Source of the DNA: Sandaracinus amylolyticus
Lineage (GTDB): Bacteria; Myxococcota_A; Polyangia; Polyangiales; Sandaracinaceae
Reading direction: 5' to 3'
Assembly (NCBI RefSeq): GCF_021631985.1
Contig: NZ_CP070225.1
Coordinates: 3,968,001-4,032,000 of the forward strand
Length of the DNA stretch: 64,000 nt
Part shown: positions 50,752 to 59,095 of the stretch, one piece after another
Position numbering within the stretch: the first letter of the stretch is position 1
How the letters are laid out: each line of letters begins with the position of its first letter
Program-made: the position numbers and the translations under genes
Notes under the pieces: generated by a model
Told to the model about the DNA's origin: nothing
The model's database searches: none
Seen by the model: the letters and a program-made list of their open reading frames with translations, nothing else

Positions 50752-52471
50752 CGAAGTGAAGCACGTGCGCGTCGTGCTCGAGGCGGTCGGGGGAGCCCAG
50801 GCCGCCGAGGACGCGTCGCGCTTCAAGGCGTCGATCGACGGCCTCACGCAGGCCGAGGGCGTCGCGAGCGACGAGACCGCGGCGCTCCGCGCCGAGCTCG
50901 AGCGACTGCGAGCCCAGACGACGACGCTGCAGCAGGCGCAGCAGCAACAGCAGCGTGGACAGGCAGACTTCGCGCGGCTCGCGCAGGAGAGCACCGCGAA
51001 GGCGATCGACTTCACCACGAAGCTCGCCGGCGCGGCGGGTGCGGTGCAGTCGCTCACGGGCGCGCTCGGTGTGCAGGGCGGCGCAGCGGGTCTGCTCGCG
51101 AGCATGGCGGCGAGCGCCGCGGCGAGCGCGCAGCTCGGTGGCACGTTCGGGCCGAGCGGCGCCCTCGTCGGCGGCATCCTCGGCGCCGCGATCCCCGCGA
51201 TCTCTGCGCTCTCCGAGCGTTTCGAAACCGCGATCGAGCGCACGCAGCGGCTCCGCGAGGAGACCGACCGGCTACGCGAGTCGATGATGGCGCAGCGCCT
51301 CGAGGCCGACATCGCGGGCGCGCTAGCCGATCCGTCGATGGCCGGCGCGATCCTCGGCGCGGTTCCGCCCGAGGTGCTGCAACAGCAGCGCGCGCTTGCG
51401 GCCGCGCAGGCGCGCGAGCTCGACGCCGATCGCTCGCGTCTCGAGCGGTCGCGTCAGCGCGACGGGCTCCGCCGCGAGGACACGACGCTCCCGGAGGTCG
51501 AAGCGGAGCTCAACGCCGCACGACAGCGCATGGCGTTGCTCGATCAGGAGATCGAGCGACGCGGCGCCCTCGAGGCCGCGCAGCGCCGACAGACTGAGGC
51601 GACCGGGAGACTGACCGCGGTGCAGAGCGAGCAGGACCTCGCGACGCAGGCGCGGCTCCAGGCCTCGCAGCGCGCCGAGGAGGCCTATCAGCGCGAGCAG
51701 GAGGCGTGGGAGCGCTACAACGAGTCGATTCTCCGCGGCCTGCAGCAGGAGCAGGACGCGCGGCAGCGCCTGCTCGACCTCATCACCGAGCAGTACGAGA
51801 AGCAACGCTCCGAGGAGGAGCGCACGCTGCGCGCGACGCTCGAGGCGAAGGCCGCGAACGAGCGCGTCGACGCGGAGACCGACCAGCGCGAGGAGGCGCG
51901 TCTCGCGCGCGCGCTGCGCCGGCTCGAGCAGGACGCGAACGAGCGCCAGGAGAGCCTCGACCGGCAGACCGAGAAGCGCGAGGAGGAGCTCCAGACGTTC
52001 TCCGACCTCGCGAGCGGCGTGAGTCGCTCGCTCGTCACCGCGGTGAGCGAGATCGCGAGCGGCGCGAAGACCTCCGAGGAGGCCTTCAAGGGGATGCTCG
52101 CGAGCTTCCTCGCGGCGATCGCCGAGCAGGCTCTCATCAAGGCGGCGTTCGAGTACGCCGACGCGGTCGCATCCGCGGCGCGGCAGGACTGGGGCGGCTT
52201 CGCGTCGCACATCGCCGCGGGTATCGCGTTCACCGGCGTTGCGGTCGCGACGGGCGCGGCGGCCGGTGCGGTCTCGGCGCCGCCCGGACAGGGGCAGCAG
52301 GCATCGTCGCCCGATCGCGTCGCGGCGAACGACGGCAACTACGGGCGCACCATGTTCGTCAACAACTGGAACGCGCCCGTGGTGTCGGCGGGCACCGAGG
52401 CCGACGTCGGGCGCACGCTCGATCGCCTCGGGCGCCGCGCCTACCAGCGCTACGGGAGGGTCGCGGCGTGA
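50744..52471 (+). CDS. tape measure protein (short)
   Basis: A 575-residue protein with a long helical, coiled-coil centre (LRAELERLRAQTTTLQQAQQ and LARALRRLEQDANERQESLD), hydrophobic patches (LLASMAASAAASAQLGGTFG, IAAGIAFTGVAVATGAAAGA) and a TMP-like C-terminal segment (EEAFKGMLASFLAAIAEQAL). It follows the chaperone pair directly with a GTG start. By the usual 1.5 angstrom per residue rule it would set a tail tube under 90 nm, so the tail is short for a siphovirus. Confidence 0.78.
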   Translation: MADEVKHVRVVLEAVGGAQAAEDASRFKASIDGLTQAEGVASDETAALRAELERLRAQTTTLQQAQQQQQRGQADFARLAQESTAKAIDFTTKLAGAAGAVQSLTGALGVQGGAAGLLASMAASAAASAQLGGTFGPSGALVGGILGAAIPAISALSERFETAIERTQRLREETDRLRESMMAQRLEADIAGALADPSMAGAILGAVPPEVLQQQRALAAAQARELDADRSRLERSRQRDGLRREDTTLPEVEAELNAARQRMALLDQEIERRGALEAAQRRQTEATGRLTAVQSEQDLATQARLQASQRAEEAYQREQEAWERYNESILRGLQQEQDARQRLLDLITEQYEKQRSEEERTLRATLEAKAANERVDAETDQREEARLARALRRLEQDANERQESLDRQTEKREEELQTFSDLASGVSRSLVTAVSEIASGAKTSEEAFKGMLASFLAAIAEQALIKAAFEYADAVASAARQDWGGFASHIAAGIAFTGVAVATGAAAGAVSAPPGQGQQASSPDRVAANDGNYGRTMFVNNWNAPVVSAGTEADVGRTLDRLGRRAYQRYGRVAA

Positions 52472-53277
52472 CGCTCTACGTCGAGACCGGCTTCGACCTC
52501 GAGGCGCAAGGGCCGATCACGTTCACGCTCACCGAGAACGGGATCGCGGTCGGCGTCGTGCAGATGATCGCGGGGAAGTACTTCCTCACGATCGACGGCA
52601 CGACGATCACGCGGCCCGACTTCGAGACCGTGCTCGCGTTCGGGTGGGCGCCGTTCCTGCCCGCGCTGAAAGCCGCGCTCGAGGCGGTCGGCGCGGGCAC
52701 GTACACCGTGACCTTCAACCCGGTCACGCAGCGCATCGCGATCAGCGTGACGGGCGTCGCGACGTTCTCGATGTCGGGCTTCAACGCGCACGCCCTGAAG
52801 GTGCTCGGCTACACGGGCGTGCTTGGCAACGCGGCGTTGCACATCGCGATGCGGGCGCCGTGGTACCGCATCCAGACGAACCTCGGGATGCTCACCGACT
52901 TCTTCTGGGACGAGGAGGAGGACGGGGATCTCGGCGAGGAGGTGATCGCCCACGACGCGACCGACTCCGCGATCGCCGAGGACGAGCTCCCGGTGAAGTT
53001 CGACGCCGTGCTGCCGCACGAGCCGCGCGCGATCGTGTGGAACGAGTTCGCGAGCACATCGACGCCCTTCACGTGGCAGCGGCTCTTCCGGCACGTGCGC
53101 AACGTGCTGCCGCTCTGCCTCGACTTCTCAGACGGCACGATCACGCGGAAGTTCTTCATCCGCATGCGCCGCGAGGGGCGTCTATTCGCGCCGAGGCCGC
53201 GCCCCACGCCGGTCGGGAAAAACTGGTGGGAGGCGGCCGACATCGCGATCATGGCGCGCCGCATCGGGCACACCTGA
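52468..53277 (+). CDS. tail-tip protein downstream of the tape measure
   Basis: A 269-residue protein with a beta-rich N-terminal half (GPITFTLTENGIAVGVVQMI, then TGTYTVTFNPVTQR-type strands) and a more aromatic C-terminal half (IVWNEFASTSTPFTWQRLFR, then KFFIRMRREGRLFAPRPRPT). Placed after the tape measure, like distal tail proteins. GTG coupled to the tape measure stop. No family domain confirmed. Confidence 0.55.
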   Translation: MTLYVETGFDLEAQGPITFTLTENGIAVGVVQMIAGKYFLTIDGTTITRPDFETVLAFGWAPFLPALKAALEAVGAGTYTVTFNPVTQRIAISVTGVATFSMSGFNAHALKVLGYTGVLGNAALHIAMRAPWYRIQTNLGMLTDFFWDEEEDGDLGEEVIAHDATDSAIAEDELPVKFDAVLPHEPRAIVWNEFASTSTPFTWQRLFRHVRNVLPLCLDFSDGTITRKFFIRMRREGRLFAPRPRPTPVGKNWWEAADIAIMARRIGHT

Positions 53278-53288
53278 TGCGCGCCGCG

Positions 53289-53603
53289 CTACTCGCAGTT
53301 CAGCAGCTCGAGCGCGTCGTCGAGCGAGACGCAGACCACGGTGCCGTCGAGGTTGTCCGCGTGACCGCATCCCGGCATGTCGCCGGGGCCGGAGCACATC
53401 TCGATCGCGCCCCTGCAGAGCGCGCCGTCCTGACGCTCACACACGATGGTTTCGTCGTCCGCGCAGCCCATCGTGATCAGGCACACGTCGGGCGTCGTCG
53501 GCGAGGGGTCCGGATAGCACTCGCACGCTGGGACCGACTTCACCGTCTCGTTCGCGCACGCCACGAGGAGCAGTGCCGCGATCACCCCCACCACGTTTCG
53601 CAT
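53289..53603 (-). CDS. prophage lipoprotein (cargo gene), antisense in the tail module
   Basis: A 104-residue lipoprotein on the strand opposite to the tail genes. Signal and lipobox: MRNVVGVIAALLLVAC. The mature part is rich in Cys (ACECYPDPSP, CLITMGCAD, VCERQDGALC, MCSGPGDMPGC), suggesting a compact disulfide-bonded protein. It lies between the tail-tip gene and the large tail protein gene, with its start only 11 bp from the next plus-strand start. Such inserted reverse genes are often morons expressed in the lysogen; a role in phage exclusion is possible but unproven. Confidence 0.7.
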   Translation of the reverse strand: MRNVVGVIAALLLVACANETVKSVPACECYPDPSPTTPDVCLITMGCADDETIVCERQDGALCRGAIEMCSGPGDMPGCGHADNLDGTVVCVSLDDALELLNCE

Positions 53604-53614
53604 GGAGCGACAGC

Positions 53615-56299
53615 ATGAGTCTCGATCGCATCATCGCAACCGGGCGCGGGAAGCTGAACGCACGCATCGAGATCGAGGGGTTCGGCTACCAGCCGGTCAC
53701 GCGCGGCGCGATGGTGCAGACGCTCGCCGACGGTCGCGAGCGCGTGAACGGGCTGAAGCTCGAGGGGATGAAGCTCGCCGCGCGCCTGAACCTGCCGACG
53801 GGCAGCATGGAGGCGCAGGGGTTCACGGTGCTGTGCGTCGACCCGACGCCCGCGCGGAAGATCATCGAGGCCTTCCGGAAGCGCCCGACGCACCGCACGT
53901 GGCTCTTCGGCTACATCTCGAAGAGCGCGACCACAGTCCCGGTGTTCAGCACCGACGGCTGGCCGAGCGAGGGCGTGCTGCACATCGGGACCGAGGCGAT
54001 CCGATACACCGGCAAGACCTCGACGACGTTCACGGGCTGCACGCGCGGCTACTGGAACAGCGAGCCGCAGGCGCACTTCGCGGCCGACGCGAGCTCGATC
54101 GCTGCGGCGTTCGAGGCGGACAACGCGGCGATGGCGTTCCCGGAGGTCACCGACCGTCCGACGACGATCGAGGGCCGCCGGCTTTTCTTGCACCTCTACG
54201 GCGAGGGCGACGCGCCGCTCGGCGAGGGCACGCAACGATGGCAGGGCGTGTGCCGCACGAGCCCGAAGTTCGAAGGGCTGAAGGTCACGTTCAACGTCGA
54301 CCCGCCGACGTCGATCCTCGAGCAGCAGATCGGCGGCGACGTCGCGAGCCCCGTCGGCATCCGCGGGATCTACTACCCGTGGTCGGCGCCCTTCGTGCTC
54401 TCGCTGTCGCGCGGCGGGACAGCAGCGAACGCACCGGGCGGGACGCTCGTAACGGTCCGCGTTGTCGGCTTCTTCGCCGACCAGGCGACTTTCTGCGCGG
54501 CGCTCACGAGCGCGATCGCGACAGCGACCGCGGGGTGGACCGGGACGATCGTCGCGCGCCCAACCTCGATCGGCTTCGATCTCGTCTACACCACCCCGTC
54601 CGCGAGCCAGCGATGGGTCGCGGTGAACGAGGGTCGCGCGGGCTGGCTCGCGATCGACGAGCGCACCTTCGACAAGCCGACGAACGGCGCGTGGTTCAAC
54701 GAGGGGACCGGTGCGACGGAGACGGTGTCGGTCGCTGCCTCCACCGCCTACGTCTACTCGTTCGCGTCGCCGGTGCCTCGCGCGTACTTCGGAGCGCGGA
54801 CGCCGTTCACCGACGCCGATCCCCGAGGCGGCACGTTCACCGAGCCCACGCAGGCCGCGACGTGGCCGGCGGGCCGCATCTACCTAGGCGGCCTCGTCGC
54901 GCTCTCGGCCGACATGGTGATGGCCGAAGAGGGCGACCCGCCGGTCTTCTCTCGCGTCGGCGCCGTCGATGCGGCGAATCGCTGGGTGAGCATGGGCGAG
55001 CTCGCGCAGTTCCGTCCGCTCGGGCCCGAGACGCGCTTCCGCCTCGGCCGCGTGTTCGCGCGCGGGACCGTCGCGGACCTCGTCGACGCGCTGCTCGCGA
55101 CGTCGGCCGACATCGCGAACGCCGGCGCCGCGCCGCTCCTGCGCGAGAGCGACATCGACGCGGTGGCGTTCCGCGCGGCGGTCGCGGAGGGCATCGACAC
55201 GCCGGCGAGCAACGATCGCGCGTTCATCGCCTTCGGTCAGGACTGCACTCTGGGCGAGCTGCTCGGGCCCGAGCTCGTCGCCCGCGGGCTCCACTGGACT
55301 CTCTCGAGCACCGGACAGCTCGGCGCGCGCGCGGCACGGCTCGCTGCGCAGACCGAGGCCGCAACGCTCCGCATCCGCGTCGATCCGACGCGCGACGAGG
55401 GCGCGAAGCCCGTCGGAGGCATGCCGACGCTCGAGGAGGGCGCGCTCTGGGGCTTCGTGAGCGACCTCGTGTACCTCACCGGCTACGACCCGCTCGAGGA
55501 CGAGCACACCGGGCCCGAGGTCCGCTTCATCAACGTGCAGGCGCGATCCCCGACGCGCGTCGCGAAGAAGCTTGAGCTCGCGCAGAAGAGCATCCCGGGC
55601 GCGCGCCTCACGACGTCAGGCCCGCGCGGCGGCACCGCGGGCGAGCCGACGCAGGAGCAGGTCGGGCAGATCGGCCGCTTCTGGCTCGGTCTGCTCGGCG
55701 GCACGTACGACATCCTCACGAGCCAGGTCGGCGCGGCGGCGTTCAACGCGCAGCTCGGCGACGCGATCGCGACGAGTTCGCGCTATGTGCCCGACGAGGA
55801 TGGGACGCTCGGCGTCGACGATCTGCTCGGCGTGCTCATCGGCTTTGCGTGGGACCTCGACGCGATGCGCGGCACGCTCGAGCAGCTCACGCACTCACGC
55901 CCGCTCGTCGGCTACTCGCCCGAGTTCCGCATCGACTCGCACGTGGGCGCGAGCGACGTGTGGGAGCTCGGTTGCAACGTCGCGGAGGAGAGCGACCAGC
56001 CGATCGGGACATGGTTCCAGGTCGGCGATCGCGTGCGCGCGGTCGAGTGGAACACGCTCACCCCGAGCGAGGCCGCGGGGACCATCAGCTCGGTCGTCGA
56101 CGAGCAGACCATCGAGGTGACGTTCGACGCGCCGTGGGATCCGTTCGGCGGCAGCACGGGCCTGTGGACGGTGCGCCCTCTTATCTCCGACGAGCAGAAC
56201 CGAGCCGACAACCTCGGTCGCTTCGCGTTCGTCGCGGAGAGCACCGGCCGCGTGCCGTTCGCCGACACGACAGAGGACGCACGGGTGATCGCGCCATGA
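53615..56299 (+). CDS. large tail protein (tail hub / host-specificity type)
   Basis: An 894-residue protein, the longest gene in the prophage, placed after the tail-tip gene. The start MSLDRIIATGRGKLNARIEI is followed by strand-rich domains (WLFGYISKSATTVPVFSTDG, ILEQQIGGDVASPVGIRGIY) and, near the end, TFDAPWDPFGGSTGLWTVRP. The size and position fit the tail hub or central fibre, but no gpJ-type signature was confirmed. The start is chosen at 53,615, after GGAGCGACAGC. Next gene overlaps by 4 bp. Confidence 0.62.
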   Translation: MSLDRIIATGRGKLNARIEIEGFGYQPVTRGAMVQTLADGRERVNGLKLEGMKLAARLNLPTGSMEAQGFTVLCVDPTPARKIIEAFRKRPTHRTWLFGYISKSATTVPVFSTDGWPSEGVLHIGTEAIRYTGKTSTTFTGCTRGYWNSEPQAHFAADASSIAAAFEADNAAMAFPEVTDRPTTIEGRRLFLHLYGEGDAPLGEGTQRWQGVCRTSPKFEGLKVTFNVDPPTSILEQQIGGDVASPVGIRGIYYPWSAPFVLSLSRGGTAANAPGGTLVTVRVVGFFADQATFCAALTSAIATATAGWTGTIVARPTSIGFDLVYTTPSASQRWVAVNEGRAGWLAIDERTFDKPTNGAWFNEGTGATETVSVAASTAYVYSFASPVPRAYFGARTPFTDADPRGGTFTEPTQAATWPAGRIYLGGLVALSADMVMAEEGDPPVFSRVGAVDAANRWVSMGELAQFRPLGPETRFRLGRVFARGTVADLVDALLATSADIANAGAAPLLRESDIDAVAFRAAVAEGIDTPASNDRAFIAFGQDCTLGELLGPELVARGLHWTLSSTGQLGARAARLAAQTEAATLRIRVDPTRDEGAKPVGGMPTLEEGALWGFVSDLVYLTGYDPLEDEHTGPEVRFINVQARSPTRVAKKLELAQKSIPGARLTTSGPRGGTAGEPTQEQVGQIGRFWLGLLGGTYDILTSQVGAAAFNAQLGDAIATSSRYVPDEDGTLGVDDLLGVLIGFAWDLDAMRGTLEQLTHSRPLVGYSPEFRIDSHVGASDVWELGCNVAEESDQPIGTWFQVGDRVRAVEWNTLTPSEAAGTISSVVDEQTIEVTFDAPWDPFGGSTGLWTVRPLISDEQNRADNLGRFAFVAESTGRVPFADTTEDARVIAP

Positions 56300-56964
56300 C
56301 GACGAGCGAGTACGAAGGACGGGTGCTGCTCCCGAGCACGCGCCTCGAGGGCCGCGAGTCGCTCTCGTCGCACGCGCTGCGGCTGCTCGCGAGCAACGCG
56401 CACCACCTCGCCGACCAGAGGTGCAATCACCTCGTGAACTGGGTGGCGCCGAAGATCTCGCTCGCGTCGCCCGGGCAGACGACGGTGGTCGCGCGCATCC
56501 CGAACCCCGTCTCGACGTCGTTCGTGCGCGTCGCGATGTACGGGCCGTTGCCTCTCACGCCGCGCGACGAGGGCCGCTCCTATCCGCTGCGCCTCGAGCT
56601 CGCGGGTGCAGCGAGCTCCGCGGGCACGGCGGTGACGTTCGCGGCGGTGCTGGTGCCCGCGCCGACGCTCGGCACCGACTACGTCACCGACTCGTCGATC
56701 ATCGCGAACCGCGGTGTGATCTTCGCCGCGACGACATCGACGACGCCGGCGTGGCTCGCCGCGGCGAGCGGGTCGAAGTTCTTCGAGCTCGATCCGTCGA
56801 TCGTTGCGGAGGGCTGGGGCGCGCGCCCGACGCTGCGCGACACCGGCGGAGAGCCGGCGAGCGTCGACACCTGCGAGGCGTGGCTCGTCATCTACGCGAA
56901 GTCGGCGGGGCCGGTCACGCCGCGCGTCTACGGCGTGCATCTCTCGGAGTACGTGGGGGCCTGA
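56296..56964 (+). CDS. tail-tip/baseplate protein
   Basis: A 222-residue beta-rich protein (QTTVVARIPNPVSTSFVRVA, then AGTAVTFAAVLVPAPTLGTD-type strands and GPVTPRVYGVHLSEYVGA). ATG coupled to the previous stop by 4 bp. No family recognised; structural role inferred from position. Confidence 0.55.
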   Translation: MTTSEYEGRVLLPSTRLEGRESLSSHALRLLASNAHHLADQRCNHLVNWVAPKISLASPGQTTVVARIPNPVSTSFVRVAMYGPLPLTPRDEGRSYPLRLELAGAASSAGTAVTFAAVLVPAPTLGTDYVTDSSIIANRGVIFAATTSTTPAWLAAASGSKFFELDPSIVAEGWGARPTLRDTGGEPASVDTCEAWLVIYAKSAGPVTPRVYGVHLSEYVGA

Positions 56965-57981
56965 ATGCCTGAATCGACGCGTGTTCCTTCGGTGCGCCGC
57001 ACCGTCCCGCTCGGCGAGGCTGTACAGGTCGGCAGATCCGTCGCGGCGCGGCAGTGGAGCGAGCTCGCGCCGCTCGTGAACTACCTGCGCGGCCGTGGCT
57101 CGGTGCTCATCCCCGGGCACGCGCCGATGCTCATCGTCGACGCCGCGGGCTCGCTCGGCCCCACCAATCGGAACCTGCGCTATCGCACGCGTCCGAGCGG
57201 ACGCGCGATCGCGCGCGTGTGGCTCTTCGAGCTCGTCGGGAACACGGGCGGCGACCGCGCGACAGTCAGCGTCGGAGCATCGACTATCTCCGTCGCAGTC
57301 GGGCCGCTCACGTCGTCGGCGGATCGCGCGTTCCTGCTCGTCGAGACCGCATCCAAGACGACGGCGATCTCGTCGATGACGGTCGCGCTCGCGGCGGTCT
57401 CCGGGGCGGTGCAGATCGTCGGTGTGACGTGCTGGGAGCTGCCGCGCGCGCAGCTCACGAAGGACGCGACGGACCTCGGGATCGACCTGGGCACGCTCGA
57501 CAGCGGGCGCCCGATCCTCGACCGCGACTACGAGTCTGTCGCGGGCGTGTGCGAGGCGCTCGCGAGCGCCGACGGCCGGCGCGTCGGGCTCGTGTCGTGG
57601 TGGGGCCCGCAGCTGCAATTCGCGAGCGGCACGTACGAGAGCGTGTTCGAGCTCCCGATCCGCATCGTCCCGCCGCGCGTCGGGATGGGCGACTCGATCC
57701 GAAGCTGCCAGTGGACGCTCTACGCGTGGTGCGACGTCGGCACGACCGGCGACGCGCGCATCGTCACGGACACGGGCGCGGTGAGCGGGCTCGCGTCCAT
57801 CACCGCGACGACCGGCACCTGGCTCGATCCGGGGGCGCGCGCGTTCCGCTGCGAGCAGGCGGGCACCGTCGACGGTCTGCCGAGCGGCACGTGGCCGACG
57901 GTGCAGCTCGAGGTGCGGCGCGCGAGCGGCGCGGGAAACGTCTACGTGCAGGGCTTCAACCTGTACGACGGGCTCTGGTGA
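56965..57981 (+). CDS. tail-tip/baseplate protein
   Basis: A 338-residue beta-rich protein starting directly after the previous stop. Similar style to its neighbour (ARVWLFELVGNTGGDRATVS, then VLCTW-like aromatic core SWWGPQLQFASGTYESVFEL and the end YVQGFNLYDGLW). Structural role inferred from position; it could be a receptor-binding or baseplate component. Confidence 0.55.
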   Translation: MPESTRVPSVRRTVPLGEAVQVGRSVAARQWSELAPLVNYLRGRGSVLIPGHAPMLIVDAAGSLGPTNRNLRYRTRPSGRAIARVWLFELVGNTGGDRATVSVGASTISVAVGPLTSSADRAFLLVETASKTTAISSMTVALAAVSGAVQIVGVTCWELPRAQLTKDATDLGIDLGTLDSGRPILDRDYESVAGVCEALASADGRRVGLVSWWGPQLQFASGTYESVFELPIRIVPPRVGMGDSIRSCQWTLYAWCDVGTTGDARIVTDTGAVSGLASITATTGTWLDPGARAFRCEQAGTVDGLPSGTWPTVQLEVRRASGAGNVYVQGFNLYDGLW

Positions 57982-58001
57982 GCGACGCGGTGGCGCGCCC
58001 A

Positions 58002-58535
58002 TCAGCGCACGTGGAAACGCGCGCGCAGGCGTCGCGACCCACTCATCCCCGCCCGCGCGGGCTCGCTGCTCGTTCGCACGTAGCGGCAGCCACAGTACAC
58101 ACGCGCGATGCCGTCCGCGAACTCGACCTCCCGCGTCACGCAGTCGAGCTCCGGAAGCGGCGGGTCACCAGTGCAGGTCCAACCCGAACTGCATGGCGTT
58201 CCGCTTCCGAAGTCGACCCTTCCACACAGAACCGCGAGCATCGGAGCGCCGCCTTCGCGAGCCTCCGGGAAGGGCACCTCGGCGTACCAGTTCGTCGACT
58301 GCGTTTCGTCCCACGACGCGTCGTTGCCGAGTCGACTCACGAGCGTCCGCTCGATCGAGCACTCCGCATCAATCGTCACCTGCGCGTCGGCGTCGTCGCT
58401 CGCGCCATCGCGTAGCGACTCGCCCGCGTCGACCATAGCGTCACCGAGATGCTCGACGACGTCGCTACCGCACGCCCACGCGCCCGCCGCGATCGCCGCA
58501 ACGAGCGCACCCGCTGTCCACCGTGGCTTCGTCAT
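58002..58535 (-). CDS. prophage lipoprotein (cargo gene), antisense before the fibre genes
   Basis: A 177-residue lipoprotein (signal TAGALVAAIAAGAWAC). The mature part has a Cys-rich segment (CGRVDFGSGTPCSSGWTCTG, then LDCVTREVEFADGI, VYCGCRYVRTS) that suggests disulfide bonds. It is convergent with the tail-tip gene and divergent from the next gene, with the second copy of the 38-bp hairpin element in the intervening 248 bp. Likely a moron expressed in the lysogen. It is not similar to the lipoprotein at 53,289 beyond general style. Confidence 0.7.
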   Translation of the reverse strand: MTKPRWTAGALVAAIAAGAWACGSDVVEHLGDAMVDAGESLRDGASDDADAQVTIDAECSIERTLVSRLGNDASWDETQSTNWYAEVPFPEAREGGAPMLAVLCGRVDFGSGTPCSSGWTCTGDPPLPELDCVTREVEFADGIARVYCGCRYVRTSSEPARAGMSGSRRLRARFHVR

Positions 58536-58711
58536 GACCGCGAGGCTCGCACGGCTGCTCTCGTGCTCGCAAACCGACCGCGCGCGCATGGGCCGTACGA
58601 CGCGCTCACCTCGCGAACTCGCACCAGAGCACGAGCGCCGCACTCTCGGACGGCGCCACGAGATACAGGGACGCACCGCATCCAAGCATGCTCGCACGCG
58701 ATGGCGTCCGG

Positions 58712-58752
58712 ATGATGACGCGCGCGGCATGGTGCGCGCGTCATCATTGTCG
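58712..58752. promoter_or_regulatory. 38-bp hairpin element, copy 2
   Basis: Perfect 14-bp arms ATGATGACGCGCGC (58712-58725) and GCGCGCGTCATCAT (58734-58747) flank GGCATGGT. Positions 58715-58752 match copy 1 at 43139-43176 with one difference. It lies in the divergent region, 31 bp upstream of the start codon at 58,784. The rest of that 248-bp region shows no gene. Confidence 0.8.
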
Positions 58753-58783
58753 GCCCGAGATCGCGCGCAAAGGCTGCGCGCGC

Positions 58784-59092
58784 ATGGGCCAGTACGAGTC
58801 GCAGGCAGCGCATCGGCCGCTCCCCGGGCCCGGCACGAAGGTCTCGTTCACCACGAGCGCGGGCGGCGAGGTCGATCTCTCCGCGCACCTCGGCAAGTAC
58901 CTGATCGTCATCGCGACCGCGAAGGTGCACATCCGCTCGGGCGTGCCCGGCTCGGTCGGAGCGCCGACGACGGACGACGTCTACCTGCCCGCCGACGTCT
59001 CGCAGGACTTCAAGGTCACCAACAGCCGCAGGGCGATCCGACTGATCGGCGCGGCCGCGGGCGACCTCCACTACTCGCTCGTCGACGAGTGA
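58784..59092 (+). CDS. small virion-associated protein
   Basis: A 102-residue beta-rich protein (VSFTTSAGGEVDLSAHLGKY, then LIVIATAKVHIRSGVPGSV, IRLIGAAAGDLHYSLVDE). It starts the fibre segment and carries the repeated hairpin leader, like the protease gene. It may be a small decoration, fibre connector or collar protein. No family recognised. Confidence 0.6.
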   Translation: MGQYESQAAHRPLPGPGTKVSFTTSAGGEVDLSAHLGKYLIVIATAKVHIRSGVPGSVGAPTTDDVYLPADVSQDFKVTNSRRAIRLIGAAAGDLHYSLVDE

Positions 59093-59095
59093 TCG

